This document shows positions 5,763-11,075 of a stretch of DNA of 11,075 bases, one piece after another. The stretch spans positions 1 to 11,075 of the forward strand of contig CAMNBY010000152.1 in NCBI GenBank assembly GCA_946533615.1, read 5' to 3'. The notes under the pieces are model-generated. The model had not been told where the DNA came from. It saw only the letters and a list, made by a program, of their open reading frames with translations, and did not search any database. A program made the translations under genes and the position numbers. Every line of letters begins with the position of its first letter. The first letter of the stretch is position 1. This DNA is from an uncultured Clostridia bacterium. GTDB lineage: Bacteria; Bacillota; Clostridia; Oscillospirales; Ruminococcaceae.

Positions 5763-6917
5763 TCAGCTTATTATCCAGATCTGCGCGGGATCCTCGGGGT
5801 CGAAGGTGTCGATGTCCAGCGAGCCGTTCCTCGAGCAGGTGAGCACCTTCTTGAACTCCGTGCCGCCAGTTGTTATGCGGAAGCGCCTCTTTCCGAGAGC
5901 CGCCAGCCTGAACAGTGCAGGCTCGCTGCCTGCTTTCAGGTAGTCAAAGCCGCTGCATTTCTTGTTCACAAAACCCGTGTCGGCCGTTTGCAGGCCGAAG
6001 GCACCGAGCGAGTAGATCTTGAACAGCAGCTTCTGTTCCTTTTCTTTGTCGGGGCCGTCAAGCACAACGCCCCTCTTTGTGACCGTGAGGACAGCGCCCG
6101 TGGCCTCGTTCCTGATCGTATAGGCCTTGTCGGAGACGATATAGTTCCCGTTCTCGCTGTTGATGTCCTCGTAGAATTTGAGCATCAGCGCCATCACGTT
6201 CTGCTGGGCGATGGGAAGCATCGTGCCTGCGGCATCGCTGAAGGCCTTCGGGTCAAGCGTCGAGATCGTCCCGATGAAGCGCGAGCTGGCCTTTATCAGC
6301 TTGTTTGCGGCAGCCTCGAAGCTGTCGCCCTCGTAGTTCTTTTGGATACGCTTGTCAAAGCGCTCGGCGGTGAAGTTCTTGCAGATGGTGTTGATGTTCT
6401 TCTCGAAGGCGTAGTGGATATTTGACGGCCTGCCCATGTAGCGGGTGTTGGACGAATGTACGGTGCAGCTCATATCCTCGATGAAGTGTATCGCCCGCCC
6501 GAGAACGTGCATCGCCCTTTTGGTCTCGCCGCTCTTGTAGAGGCAGAGCGCCGAGGTGTAGTTCTCCTCGAGCATCGTGCGGCAGCTCTTCGAGAACCCG
6601 CCGTGCCTGTTGCGGTAGTAGCCTGCGGTGGCTTCAAGCTCCTTGCCCTTGGGGTTGCAGTAGGAGTAGTAGTGCCTGCCTGAGCCCTGGTCGCAGTCGC
6701 CGCTGTCGTCGGGCTCTGTGCAGCCGTCGATCAGCTCGTCCTCGTATTCCTTGAAGAAAGCAAACTGCTTCGGCTTGTTGTCCTTTTCAAGCAGAGCCAG
6801 CGCCTTTCTTGTAATATCTCTGTGTGTGTCCTTGAACCATGCGTAGGCGCGTATGGGCTTCATAAGCTTAACGGCAGCCGCCGCTGCGCACAGTGCGATC
6901 ATTTTCTTCATGTTCAT
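5763..6917 (-). CDS. Exported alpha-toxin-type zinc phospholipase C with ricin-like C-terminal domain
   Basis: Predicted secreted zinc-dependent phospholipase C (384 aa), hydrolysing phospholipid headgroups. An N-terminal hydrophobic stretch (5-16) ends in AYA (24-26), so cleavage would expose W27 as the mature first residue. In this family that Trp is itself a zinc ligand. The other ligands appear in order: H32, D70, H82, H144 and D148 in AIHFIED, H154 in VHSSN, then H168 and E172 in NIHYAFE. The spacings of 4, 6, 14 and 4 closely follow the Clostridium perfringens alpha-toxin set. Residues 255-384 look like a ricin-type beta-trefoil ending in a QxW-like AQIW (378-381), in place of the C2/PLAT domain of alpha-toxin. 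K17, K20 and R23 between the hydrophobic core and the cleavage site make the signal peptide atypical. The start overlaps the flavin reductase stop by ATGA; AAAGGAAAG lies just upstream. Confidence 0.85.
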   Translation of the reverse strand: MNMKKMIALCAAAAAVKLMKPIRAYAWFKDTHRDITRKALALLEKDNKPKQFAFFKEYEDELIDGCTEPDDSGDCDQGSGRHYYSYCNPKGKELEATAGYYRNRHGGFSKSCRTMLEENYTSALCLYKSGETKRAMHVLGRAIHFIEDMSCTVHSSNTRYMGRPSNIHYAFEKNINTICKNFTAERFDKRIQKNYEGDSFEAAANKLIKASSRFIGTISTLDPKAFSDAAGTMLPIAQQNVMALMLKFYEDINSENGNYIVSDKAYTIRNEATGAVLTVTKRGVVLDGPDKEKEQKLLFKIYSLGAFGLQTADTGFVNKKCSGFDYLKAGSEPALFRLAALGKRRFRITTGGTEFKKVLTCSRNGSLDIDTFDPEDPAQIWIIS

Positions 6918-7516
6918 TTCTTTCCTTTGCTGTTATTTTTCTTCTTCTTTACCGAGAAGCCGAAGCTCCCCAGCCGCTTGCCGAGGCAGAAATACTCCCC
7001 GTGGGAGTAGGCTAAAAGCTGCGCCTTTTCAAGCGCGAGCCGCCCGTTCTCGTCAAGCAGCTCCCCGGCGGCGTCTGTCCTGACGATGTCCGCGATGAAC
7101 ATATCGTGCGTGCCGAACGGTATTATCTCTCTGACCCTGCATTCAAGGTTCACGGGAGACTGCACTATCAGCGGAGCCGAGATCTCGAAGGCAGGCGCCG
7201 TTTTTAGGCCCGTTTGCCGAAGCTTGTCGGTGTTCCGCCCCGACCTTACGCCGCAGAAGTCCACGGCTCTCACAAGCTCGGCGGTGGGCAGGTTTATAAC
7301 AAACTCGCCGCTCTGCTTTATTATGTCATAGGAGTATCTCTCGCGCCGCAGCGAGATGTAGGTGACGGGAGGCTGCGTGCAAAGCGTGCCCGTCCACGCG
7401 ACGGTGAGAACGTTCGGCGCATCGGGCGTTCCGCAGCTGACGAGCACGGGCGGCACGGGCGCCGTCATAACGCTGCCCTTCCAGCTTTCCTTGGTGTATT
7501 CCGTAAAGCCGCTCAT
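6914..7516 (-). CDS. Flavin reductase-like FMN-binding protein
   Basis: This 200-aa protein matches the flavin reductase/flavoredoxin-like family, split-barrel proteins that bind FMN and use NAD(P)H or act as electron carriers. Visible signatures are the N-terminal PVPPVLVSCG (20-29), the central VDFCGVRSGRNTDKL (85-99) of the SGR-D-KL type, and GTHDMFIADI (135-144), where the His-Asp pair sits in the flavin site. The length is normal, apart from a very basic tail at 190-200 (six Lys in the last dozen residues) that is unusual. No signal peptide is seen, so it is cytosolic. AAAGGAG lies 8 nt before the start. The gene overlaps its neighbours by 4 bp on both sides, so translation is probably coupled. 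The electron acceptor and its tie to the hydrolases are unknown. Confidence 0.88.
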   Translation of the reverse strand: MSGFTEYTKESWKGSVMTAPVPPVLVSCGTPDAPNVLTVAWTGTLCTQPPVTYISLRRERYSYDIIKQSGEFVINLPTAELVRAVDFCGVRSGRNTDKLRQTGLKTAPAFEISAPLIVQSPVNLECRVREIIPFGTHDMFIADIVRTDAAGELLDENGRLALEKAQLLAYSHGEYFCLGKRLGSFGFSVKKKKNNSKGKK

Positions 7517-7872
7517 TCGTACAGCTCCTTTGTGCCCTCTCCGTCAAGCATCATCCTCATCCTGTCGTAGTCCTTGTAAAGCGCCTGAACGGTGTTTTCA
7601 AGGAAGTAGTAGTGCTTGATGTAGGGGATAAGCAGGCACAGCAGCGCCGCCGCCAGCGGTATCAGTATCAGCTTCTCGGTCACGGCGATCAGCAAAAAGC
7701 ACGCCATCGTCATCAGCGCAAAGAGCATCATCACCAGCAGGTGTATCAGCCTTTCGTGCATAAAGAAGCTGAGGTGCTTCTCGTGATACTCGATGAGCCG
7801 CGGAAGATCAACGTCCTGCCGCTCAAGCTGCGAGAGTATGTACCTGCGGTAGGTGGTCAGATATTTTGTCAT
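7513..7872 (-). CDS. Two-helix membrane protein of unknown function
   Basis: I do not recognise this 119-aa protein. Residues 42-64 and 67-85 are two closely spaced hydrophobic spans with a very short turn between them (TEK), forming a membrane hairpin. Charged regions flank them: 1-41 (basic/acidic helix, YRRYILSQLERQD at 8-20) and 86-119 (KDYDRMRMMLDGEG at 100-113). By the positive-inside rule both ends are probably cytoplasmic. The start ATG overlaps the upstream stop as ATGA and the stop overlaps the flavin reductase start in the same way. It may anchor or assist its neighbours, but that is inference from gene order only. Confidence 0.8.
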   Translation of the reverse strand: MTKYLTTYRRYILSQLERQDVDLPRLIEYHEKHLSFFMHERLIHLLVMMLFALMTMACFLLIAVTEKLILIPLAAALLCLLIPYIKHYYFLENTVQALYKDYDRMRMMLDGEGTKELYE

Positions 7873-8156
7873 AGGTCAATGAACTCTCCGTTCTCGATCT
7901 CAAGGTTTTCGAGCACGGGGTCGCTGTAGTGTACCGTCGTGTCGTAGAGCTCCTTGGCGAGGGTCTTTTTGAGCAGCTTGTCCACAAGCTGATAATTTTT
8001 CTTCACTCGCTTGGGGAAGCTGCGGTATTTCTGCGGCCGCTTTATCTTTTTCTTCTGCTCGTCAAAGATGATCGACAGCACCACCGAGGCCGTCGCGGCG
8101 ATCACGAGCTTTTCGGGCTTCGAGCTTATCCTGACATCGAGCTTACCGATCTTCAT
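7869..8156 (-). CDS. Small basic protein of unknown function; first gene of the hydrolase operon
   Basis: I do not recognise this 95-aa protein. Residues 16-31 are hydrophobic (VIAATASVVLSIIF at 18-31), enough for a short membrane span or a buried strand-helix unit. Residues 34-65 are strongly basic (KKKIKRPQKYRSFPKRVKK from 35), and the C-terminal 25 residues are acidic. The ATG at 8156 is chosen because AAAGGA (8171-8166) precedes it. An in-frame ATG at 8201 falls at the predicted transcription start and would leave no leader. It overlaps the next gene by ATGA. Confidence 0.7.
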   Translation of the reverse strand: MKIGKLDVRISSKPEKLVIAATASVVLSIIFDEQKKKIKRPQKYRSFPKRVKKNYQLVDKLLKKTLAKELYDTTVHYSDPVLENLEIENGEFIDL

Positions 8157-8165
8157 ATCACACTG

Positions 8166-8171
8166 TCCTTT
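8166..8171 (-). promoter_or_regulatory. Ribosome binding site of the first operon gene
   Basis: AAAGGA on the minus strand lies 9 nt before the ATG at 8156. Together with the promoter position it rules out the upstream ATG at 8201. Confidence 0.6.
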
Positions 8172-8205
8172 CTCCGGAACCTTGGGAATATACATATACA
8201 TTATA

Positions 8206-8234
8206 ATTATAACTTATTTCCGCGATTATTTCAA
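8206..8234 (-). promoter_or_regulatory. Promoter of the five-gene hydrolase operon
   Basis: On the minus strand TTGAAA (8234-8229) and a perfect TATAAT (8211-8206) are 17 bp apart. A second TATAAT follows directly (8205-8200). Transcription would start near 8200, giving a leader of about 40 nt before the ATG at 8156. Confidence 0.8.
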
Positions 8235-8355
8235 GCCCCTTGAGCATTATTTTTACGTCGGTCGGAAGCGCAGCAATTTATACACGAAATGCAGGCAATT
8301 TTACACATAAGACATAGAATATTAACTATTCATTCTTATTTGAGAGGGGCGCACA

Positions 8356-8364
8356 TGGTATAAT
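8356..8364 (+). promoter_or_regulatory. Extended -10 promoter of the surface-protein gene
   Basis: TGGTATAAT has a perfect -10 box at 8359-8364 with an upstream TG. The matching -35 position (TTATTT, 8336-8341) is poor, so the extended -10 or an activator probably matters. The leader would be about 90 nt. Confidence 0.6.
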
Positions 8365-8450
8365 ATACAAAAGATTTGATATAGTTTCAGCAAAGTTTAG
8401 TTATTTTTTGCTTCGGGCGAACGTAAAGCTCGGCAAAACTATCACTGATA

Positions 8451-8457
8451 AGGGAGG
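8451..8457 (+). promoter_or_regulatory. Ribosome binding site fixing the surface-protein start
   Basis: AGGGAGG lies 7 nt before the ATG at 8465. It rules out the in-frame TTG at 8408, which would also add a charged stretch in front of the signal peptide. Confidence 0.85.
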
Positions 8458-8464
8458 AAAAAGT

Positions 8465-9694
8465 ATGAAGATCAAAAAAATATCTGCGGCACTGGTGACT
8501 GCTGCCGCAATGGCTGTCAGCCTGTTATCCTTCGGGGCTTCTGCCGAGCCGGAAACGGTAGAGGACTACGGCATAGCTGTTCTTGGCAAACAGGTGACGA
8601 GTGAGAACGCCGATGATATCTTCGGTGACGGCTCTGTGACCTATGACCCCGAGGAAAATGCTCTTACATTCAATTCCGATATTGAATACTCCGGCGGTAA
8701 TTATCTGCTGGATAACGACAAAGACGGACTGACGATCAGGACCTCAAAGGCCGTGACCTTAAAAACGGATTGGGCCGGTTTCTTTATCAAGAATAATACG
8801 ACCATAGAGACCAACGGGAAGCTTACCATAGAGTGCCCTTCAAACACTATGCCAATTTTTCTCTATAACGACCACGAAAGGGTCGTTCTCACTGTCAAGG
8901 ATTCCGAGCTTGATCTCAAAGGATATGCGGGAATGTTCGGTTATGGCGATATGTGGGATTTTGGCTCACATTCCGCTCTTAAAATAATCAATTCCGACAT
9001 AACGATCGATGCATCAGATGGCCAATTTGGTATCGTCGATTTCGATGAAGGCATTGAGCTTGAATGCTGTGAGATAACCTCACCCGAGGGGGCTGTTAAT
9101 AAAGACGGCAATATTTATGAAAGCGACGGGACAACGATAGCACAAAAAGTAACTTTCACATCCGGCGCACACACCGAGGGCAGTACCGTTATCGAGAATG
9201 AAGTCGCTCCCGACTGCGAGAACGAGGGCAGCCGCGACGAGGTAGTTTACTGCACCGTCTGCGGTGCGGAGCTCAGCCGCGAGACGGTGACCGTTGACGC
9301 CCTCGAACACGACTGGGGCGAATGGGAGACCGTCACCGAGCCTACCGAAGACGAGGAAGGGCTTAGAAGAAGAGTCTGCGCCAACGATGCAGACCACGTT
9401 GAAGAAGAAGTTATCCCGAAGCTTGATCCCGAGCCCGAGCCCGAGACCTCCGAGCCCGAACCCGAGACCTCAGAACCCGAGACCTCAGAACCCGAGACCT
9501 CAGAACCAGAGACCTCAGAACCAGAGACCTCAGAACCAGAGACCTCCGAACCCGATATCTCCGAGCCGGAGTCAGAGGCGCCGGCACCCGCACCTTCTAA
9601 CCAGGGCTCAAACCCCGCCACAGGCGCAGCAGCAGGCCTCAGCGTCATCGCCATAGCCTCCGCTGCCGCGGTCGCTCTCAAAAAGAGAAGATGA
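8465..9694 (+). CDS. Secreted, probably sortase-anchored surface protein with EPETS repeats
   Basis: This 409-aa exported protein has unknown function. Residues 1-27 are a classical signal peptide (KIKK, hydrophobic core, ASA before the cleavage site). Residues 35-205 are strand-rich with repeated short beta turns (LTIRTSKAVTL, KLTIECPSN, ALKIINSDITID), consistent with a right-handed beta-helix-like or carbohydrate-binding region. Residues 235-320 hold Cys-containing modules with YCTVCGAEL (262-270), EHDWGEWETV (281-290) and RRRVCANDADH (301-311). Such modules are common in clostridial surface proteins. Residues 323-369 are the Pro/Glu/Thr/Ser spacer. The C-terminus has NPATG (383-387), a hydrophobic span (388-404) and KKRR, the layout of a sortase signal with NPATG in place of LPXTG. 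It would display the N-terminal region across the wall. No sortase gene is in the window. Confidence 0.85.
   Translation: MKIKKISAALVTAAAMAVSLLSFGASAEPETVEDYGIAVLGKQVTSENADDIFGDGSVTYDPEENALTFNSDIEYSGGNYLLDNDKDGLTIRTSKAVTLKTDWAGFFIKNNTTIETNGKLTIECPSNTMPIFLYNDHERVVLTVKDSELDLKGYAGMFGYGDMWDFGSHSALKIINSDITIDASDGQFGIVDFDEGIELECCEITSPEGAVNKDGNIYESDGTTIAQKVTFTSGAHTEGSTVIENEVAPDCENEGSRDEVVYCTVCGAELSRETVTVDALEHDWGEWETVTEPTEDEEGLRRRVCANDADHVEEEVIPKLDPEPEPETSEPEPETSEPETSEPETSEPETSEPETSEPETSEPDISEPESEAPAPAPSNQGSNPATGAAAGLSVIAIASAAAVALKKRR
9431..9571 (+). repeat. 15-bp minisatellite encoding EPETS repeats
   Basis: Consecutive units encode EPETS, flanked by longer EPEPETS and diverged EPDIS units. Neighbouring copies are nearly identical in DNA: an early group uses GAACCCGAGACCTCA and a later group GAACCAGAGACCTCA. 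This points to recent duplication, probably by replication slippage. Each unit adds five residues and keeps the frame. Confidence 0.9.
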
Positions 9695-9707
9695 TATAAC
9701 AAGCACT

Positions 9708-9733
9708 AAGGCAGCCTCCGGGCTGCCTTTTTT
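9708..9733 (+). terminator. Intrinsic terminator of the surface-protein gene
   Basis: AAGGCAGCC (9708-9716) and GGCTGCCTT (9721-9729) form a 9-bp stem with a TCCG loop, running into six T residues (9728-9733). It begins 14 bp after the stop codon. Confidence 0.95.
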
Positions 9734-9778
9734 GTGCAGTGACAGATCTAACGAAAACGTTTAAGCAAATTGTCCAAT

Positions 9779-9791
9779 TCGCGGGGCGCGA
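9779..9791. promoter_or_regulatory. Short palindrome upstream of the c-di-GMP gene promoter
   Basis: TCGCG-GGG-CGCGA is a perfect inverted repeat in an otherwise AT-rich stretch, 27 bp upstream of the -35 box. It could be an operator, but it is short and no regulator is identified. Confidence 0.25.
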
Positions 9792-9818
9792 TTTCGGTAC
9801 TAATCTACAAATAAACAG

Positions 9819-9847
9819 TTGACAAAGCAGCGCAAAAGTGCTATATT
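9819..9847 (+). promoter_or_regulatory. Strong promoter of the GGDEF-EAL gene
   Basis: A perfect TTGACA (9819-9824), a 17-bp spacer and TATATT (9842-9847), with an extended -10 TG at 9839-9840. The leader is about 70 nt and contains a small hairpin, GCGAA (9883-9887) with TTCGC (9891-9895). Confidence 0.9.
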
Positions 9848-9924
9848 AAAAGTAATATCAATTAACTTATTAGTATCTTTCAGCGAACATTTCGCGTTTC
9901 AGTATGACTTGGGGGAAGGGTCTT

Positions 9925-11075
9925 ATGGACGGAGTGCTTTGCAGTACGAATTTCCAGAAATTCTTTAAAAATATAATAAGCGCCTCCGAGGGTCTTGCGG
10001 AGTTCATCGCCGCCCTGAAGGAGAATATCCCGCTCATCTCGAGGGAAGTCTCTATCGGCAGACTGAATTTCGAGGCGAGCGAGGAGTTTACGCTTGAGGA
10101 GCTTGGTATGGACGACCGCAGGGCAACGATCTTTACCGAGCCTTATTATAATTCCGCAAACGTTACACAGCGCCGCTTCAAGAGCCACGACAACGGCAAT
10201 GTGCTTATCGAGATATATCCCACCAGCGGCCACGTCTGGAACGACGCCGAGGGCGAGGCGCTCAACTTCCTGCTTCAGGTGCTGTTCACGATCTGCGCCA
10301 AGACACGCGCCTTCAGCGAAGTTCACAAGGTCGCCGTAACAGACCAGCTGACGGGGGTGCTGAACCGTCAGGGACTTGCGGATTACTGCGAGAAGAACCT
10401 GCTTTTCGGCATTATCGGCCAGTATACGGCCGTGTTTCTGAATATAAGGAATTTCAAATATATCAATCAGGTGGTTGGCACAAGAGCCGCGGACAAGATA
10501 CTCACCGTCTACGCCCACAAGCTTGAAGAGCTGGCAGGCGAGGGCGCAATGGTCGCAAGGCTTGGCGGAGATAACTTCATAATCTTTGTCAAGGACGAAC
10601 GCGCCGAGGAGTTCGTTTGGCAGACCGAGGCCGTTTCCGTAAGCTCGTCGGGCTACGCGAACCTGACGCTCTCCGCAAAGGCCGGCGTTTACAAGATCGG
10701 CATGATCGACACCATGAACGATATCCTTAATTTTGCCTCGATCGCCTATACCGAGGCAAAGAATTCAAAGAGCGACCGCGTTTGCTACTTCAACGCCGAG
10801 ATGTACAAGAAGAACACCGCTGAGAACGAGATCACTGCCTACTTCCCGAAGGCTATGGAGAACAACGAGTTCCAGGTCTACTTCCAGCCCAAGGTGAGAA
10901 TGGACACCGGGCGGCTCTGCGGCTGCGAAGCGCTCGTAAGGTGGGACAGGGCAGGTATCCTCGTCCAGCCCAGCGAGTTCGTCCCCGTTCTGGAGCAGAC
11001 GGGCGACGTGTGCTACCTTGATTTCTATATGCTCGACGGCACCTGCCGCTGCATCAGATACTGGCTGGACAACAA
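9925..11075 (+). CDS. GGDEF-EAL c-di-GMP protein with degenerate GGDEF domain (3' end outside window)
   Basis: Partial gene, 383 residues visible. Residues 1-130 form a mixed alpha/beta sensor region, possibly GAF-like, joined by a helix to a GGDEF domain at about 135-290. DQLTGVLNRQG (140-150) is typical. The metal-binding Asp is replaced by Asn in FLNIRNFKYIN (171-181, N173), and the signature motif is GGDNF (214-218), not GGDEF. Cyclase activity is therefore unlikely, although GTP binding may remain. An EAL domain starts near 303: FQVYFQPKV (316-324) and CEALVRW (334-340) are intact, so c-di-GMP phosphodiesterase activity is plausible; its other catalytic residues lie past the edge. No membrane span is seen, which suggests a cytosolic protein. 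The ATG at 9925 follows a GGGGGAAGGG tract (9911-9920). The ATG at 9904 has no ribosome binding site, though it remains possible. Confidence 0.88.
   Translation, partial: MDGVLCSTNFQKFFKNIISASEGLAEFIAALKENIPLISREVSIGRLNFEASEEFTLEELGMDDRRATIFTEPYYNSANVTQRRFKSHDNGNVLIEIYPTSGHVWNDAEGEALNFLLQVLFTICAKTRAFSEVHKVAVTDQLTGVLNRQGLADYCEKNLLFGIIGQYTAVFLNIRNFKYINQVVGTRAADKILTVYAHKLEELAGEGAMVARLGGDNFIIFVKDERAEEFVWQTEAVSVSSSGYANLTLSAKAGVYKIGMIDTMNDILNFASIAYTEAKNSKSDRVCYFNAEMYKKNTAENEITAYFPKAMENNEFQVYFQPKVRMDTGRLCGCEALVRWDRAGILVQPSEFVPVLEQTGDVCYLDFYMLDGTCRCIRYWLDN

Larger units (their letters stand above)
8235..8464. other. Divergent intergenic region with two promoters
   Basis: This stretch separates the minus-strand hydrolase operon from the plus-strand surface-protein gene. 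It is AT-rich and holds no open frame with a ribosome binding site. Two similar direct repeats, GCAATTTATACAC (8273-8285) and GCAATTTTACACA (8295-8307), are 22 bp apart, about two helical turns. They lie between the two promoters and could be a regulator site. Confidence 0.4.

Noticed and set aside
5271..6425. 384-residue plus-strand frame with a long Ser-rich start
   Set aside because: The Ser run is the antisense of the acidic linker (GAG/GAC codons), and the frame crosses two well-supported minus-strand genes.
6879..6917. Lipoprotein signal on the phospholipase C (Cys10)
   Set aside because: The residue before Cys10 is Leu, not Gly or Ala, so the lipobox is poor. AYA before Trp27 fits the enzyme family better.
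8408..8464. TTG start extending the surface protein by 19 residues
   Set aside because: It would bury the signal peptide, and the strong AGGGAGG site serves the ATG at 8465.
9247..9702. Ser/Gly-rich minus-strand frame
   Set aside because: It is the shadow of the EPETS repeat and the C-terminal sorting region, and it runs against the terminator and gene direction.
9755..9762. AAACGTTT palindrome as a catabolite-repression (cre) site
   Set aside because: Only the CG core and flanking A/T match; the conserved outer TG and CA positions are absent.
9848..9924. c-di-GMP riboswitch in the leader of the GGDEF-EAL gene
   Set aside because: The leader is only about 70 nt, AT-rich, and shows just one 5-bp hairpin; no GEMM-like conserved segments are visible.
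1..11075. CRISPR arrays, tRNA or rRNA genes, insertion sequences
   Set aside because: No regularly spaced direct repeats with unique spacers, no cloverleaf or rRNA segments, and no transposase gene or paired terminal repeats were seen.

Overview
The window looks like a chromosomal segment of a fibre-degrading, low-to-mid GC Firmicute, most likely Ruminococcus or a close relative in the Oscillospirales. The evidence is Gram-positive promoters (TTGACA-17-TATAAT type, often with an extended -10 TGn), strong GGAGG ribosome binding sites, a GH5 cellulase with a CBM2-like module, and a secreted protein ending in an NPATG sortase-type signal. I infer the genus from these traits; no rRNA or other marker gene is present.

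Layout. Positions 1-290 hold no convincing gene but are full of inverted repeats, including a nested three-way-junction layout at 103-180; this is a candidate structured RNA or intergenic repeat element. A promoter at 290-318 drives a two-gene plus-strand unit (unknown coiled-coil protein at 348, TerB-like protein at 1419) that ends in a terminator at 1843-1896. Two minus-strand genes follow: an FkbM-type methyltransferase (2973 to 1900) and, upstream of it, a PH-domain-like protein with a His/Asp-rich tail (3497 to 3042). The second has its own promoter (3573-3545), and an intrinsic terminator sits between the two.

The centre is a five-gene minus-strand operon read from a promoter at 8234-8206: a 95-residue unknown protein, a two-helix membrane protein, a flavin reductase-like protein, an exported alpha-toxin-type zinc phospholipase C with a ricin-like C-terminal domain, and a membrane-anchored GH5 cellulase. 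The first four genes are joined by three consecutive 4-bp ATGA overlaps. The cellulase follows after 13 bp with its ribosome binding site touching the previous stop codon. The genes should therefore be co-expressed, linking a lipid hydrolase and a redox enzyme with a cell-tethered cellulase.

On the right, a divergent plus-strand gene (8465-9694) encodes a secreted, probably wall-anchored protein with an expanding 15-bp EPETS repeat and a clean terminator. A strong promoter at 9819-9847 then starts a GGDEF-EAL c-di-GMP protein that runs off the right edge. Its GGDEF domain has lost key residues while the EAL motif is intact, so it is probably a phosphodiesterase. The most unusual items are the structured left-end element and the phospholipase C/cellulase operon.
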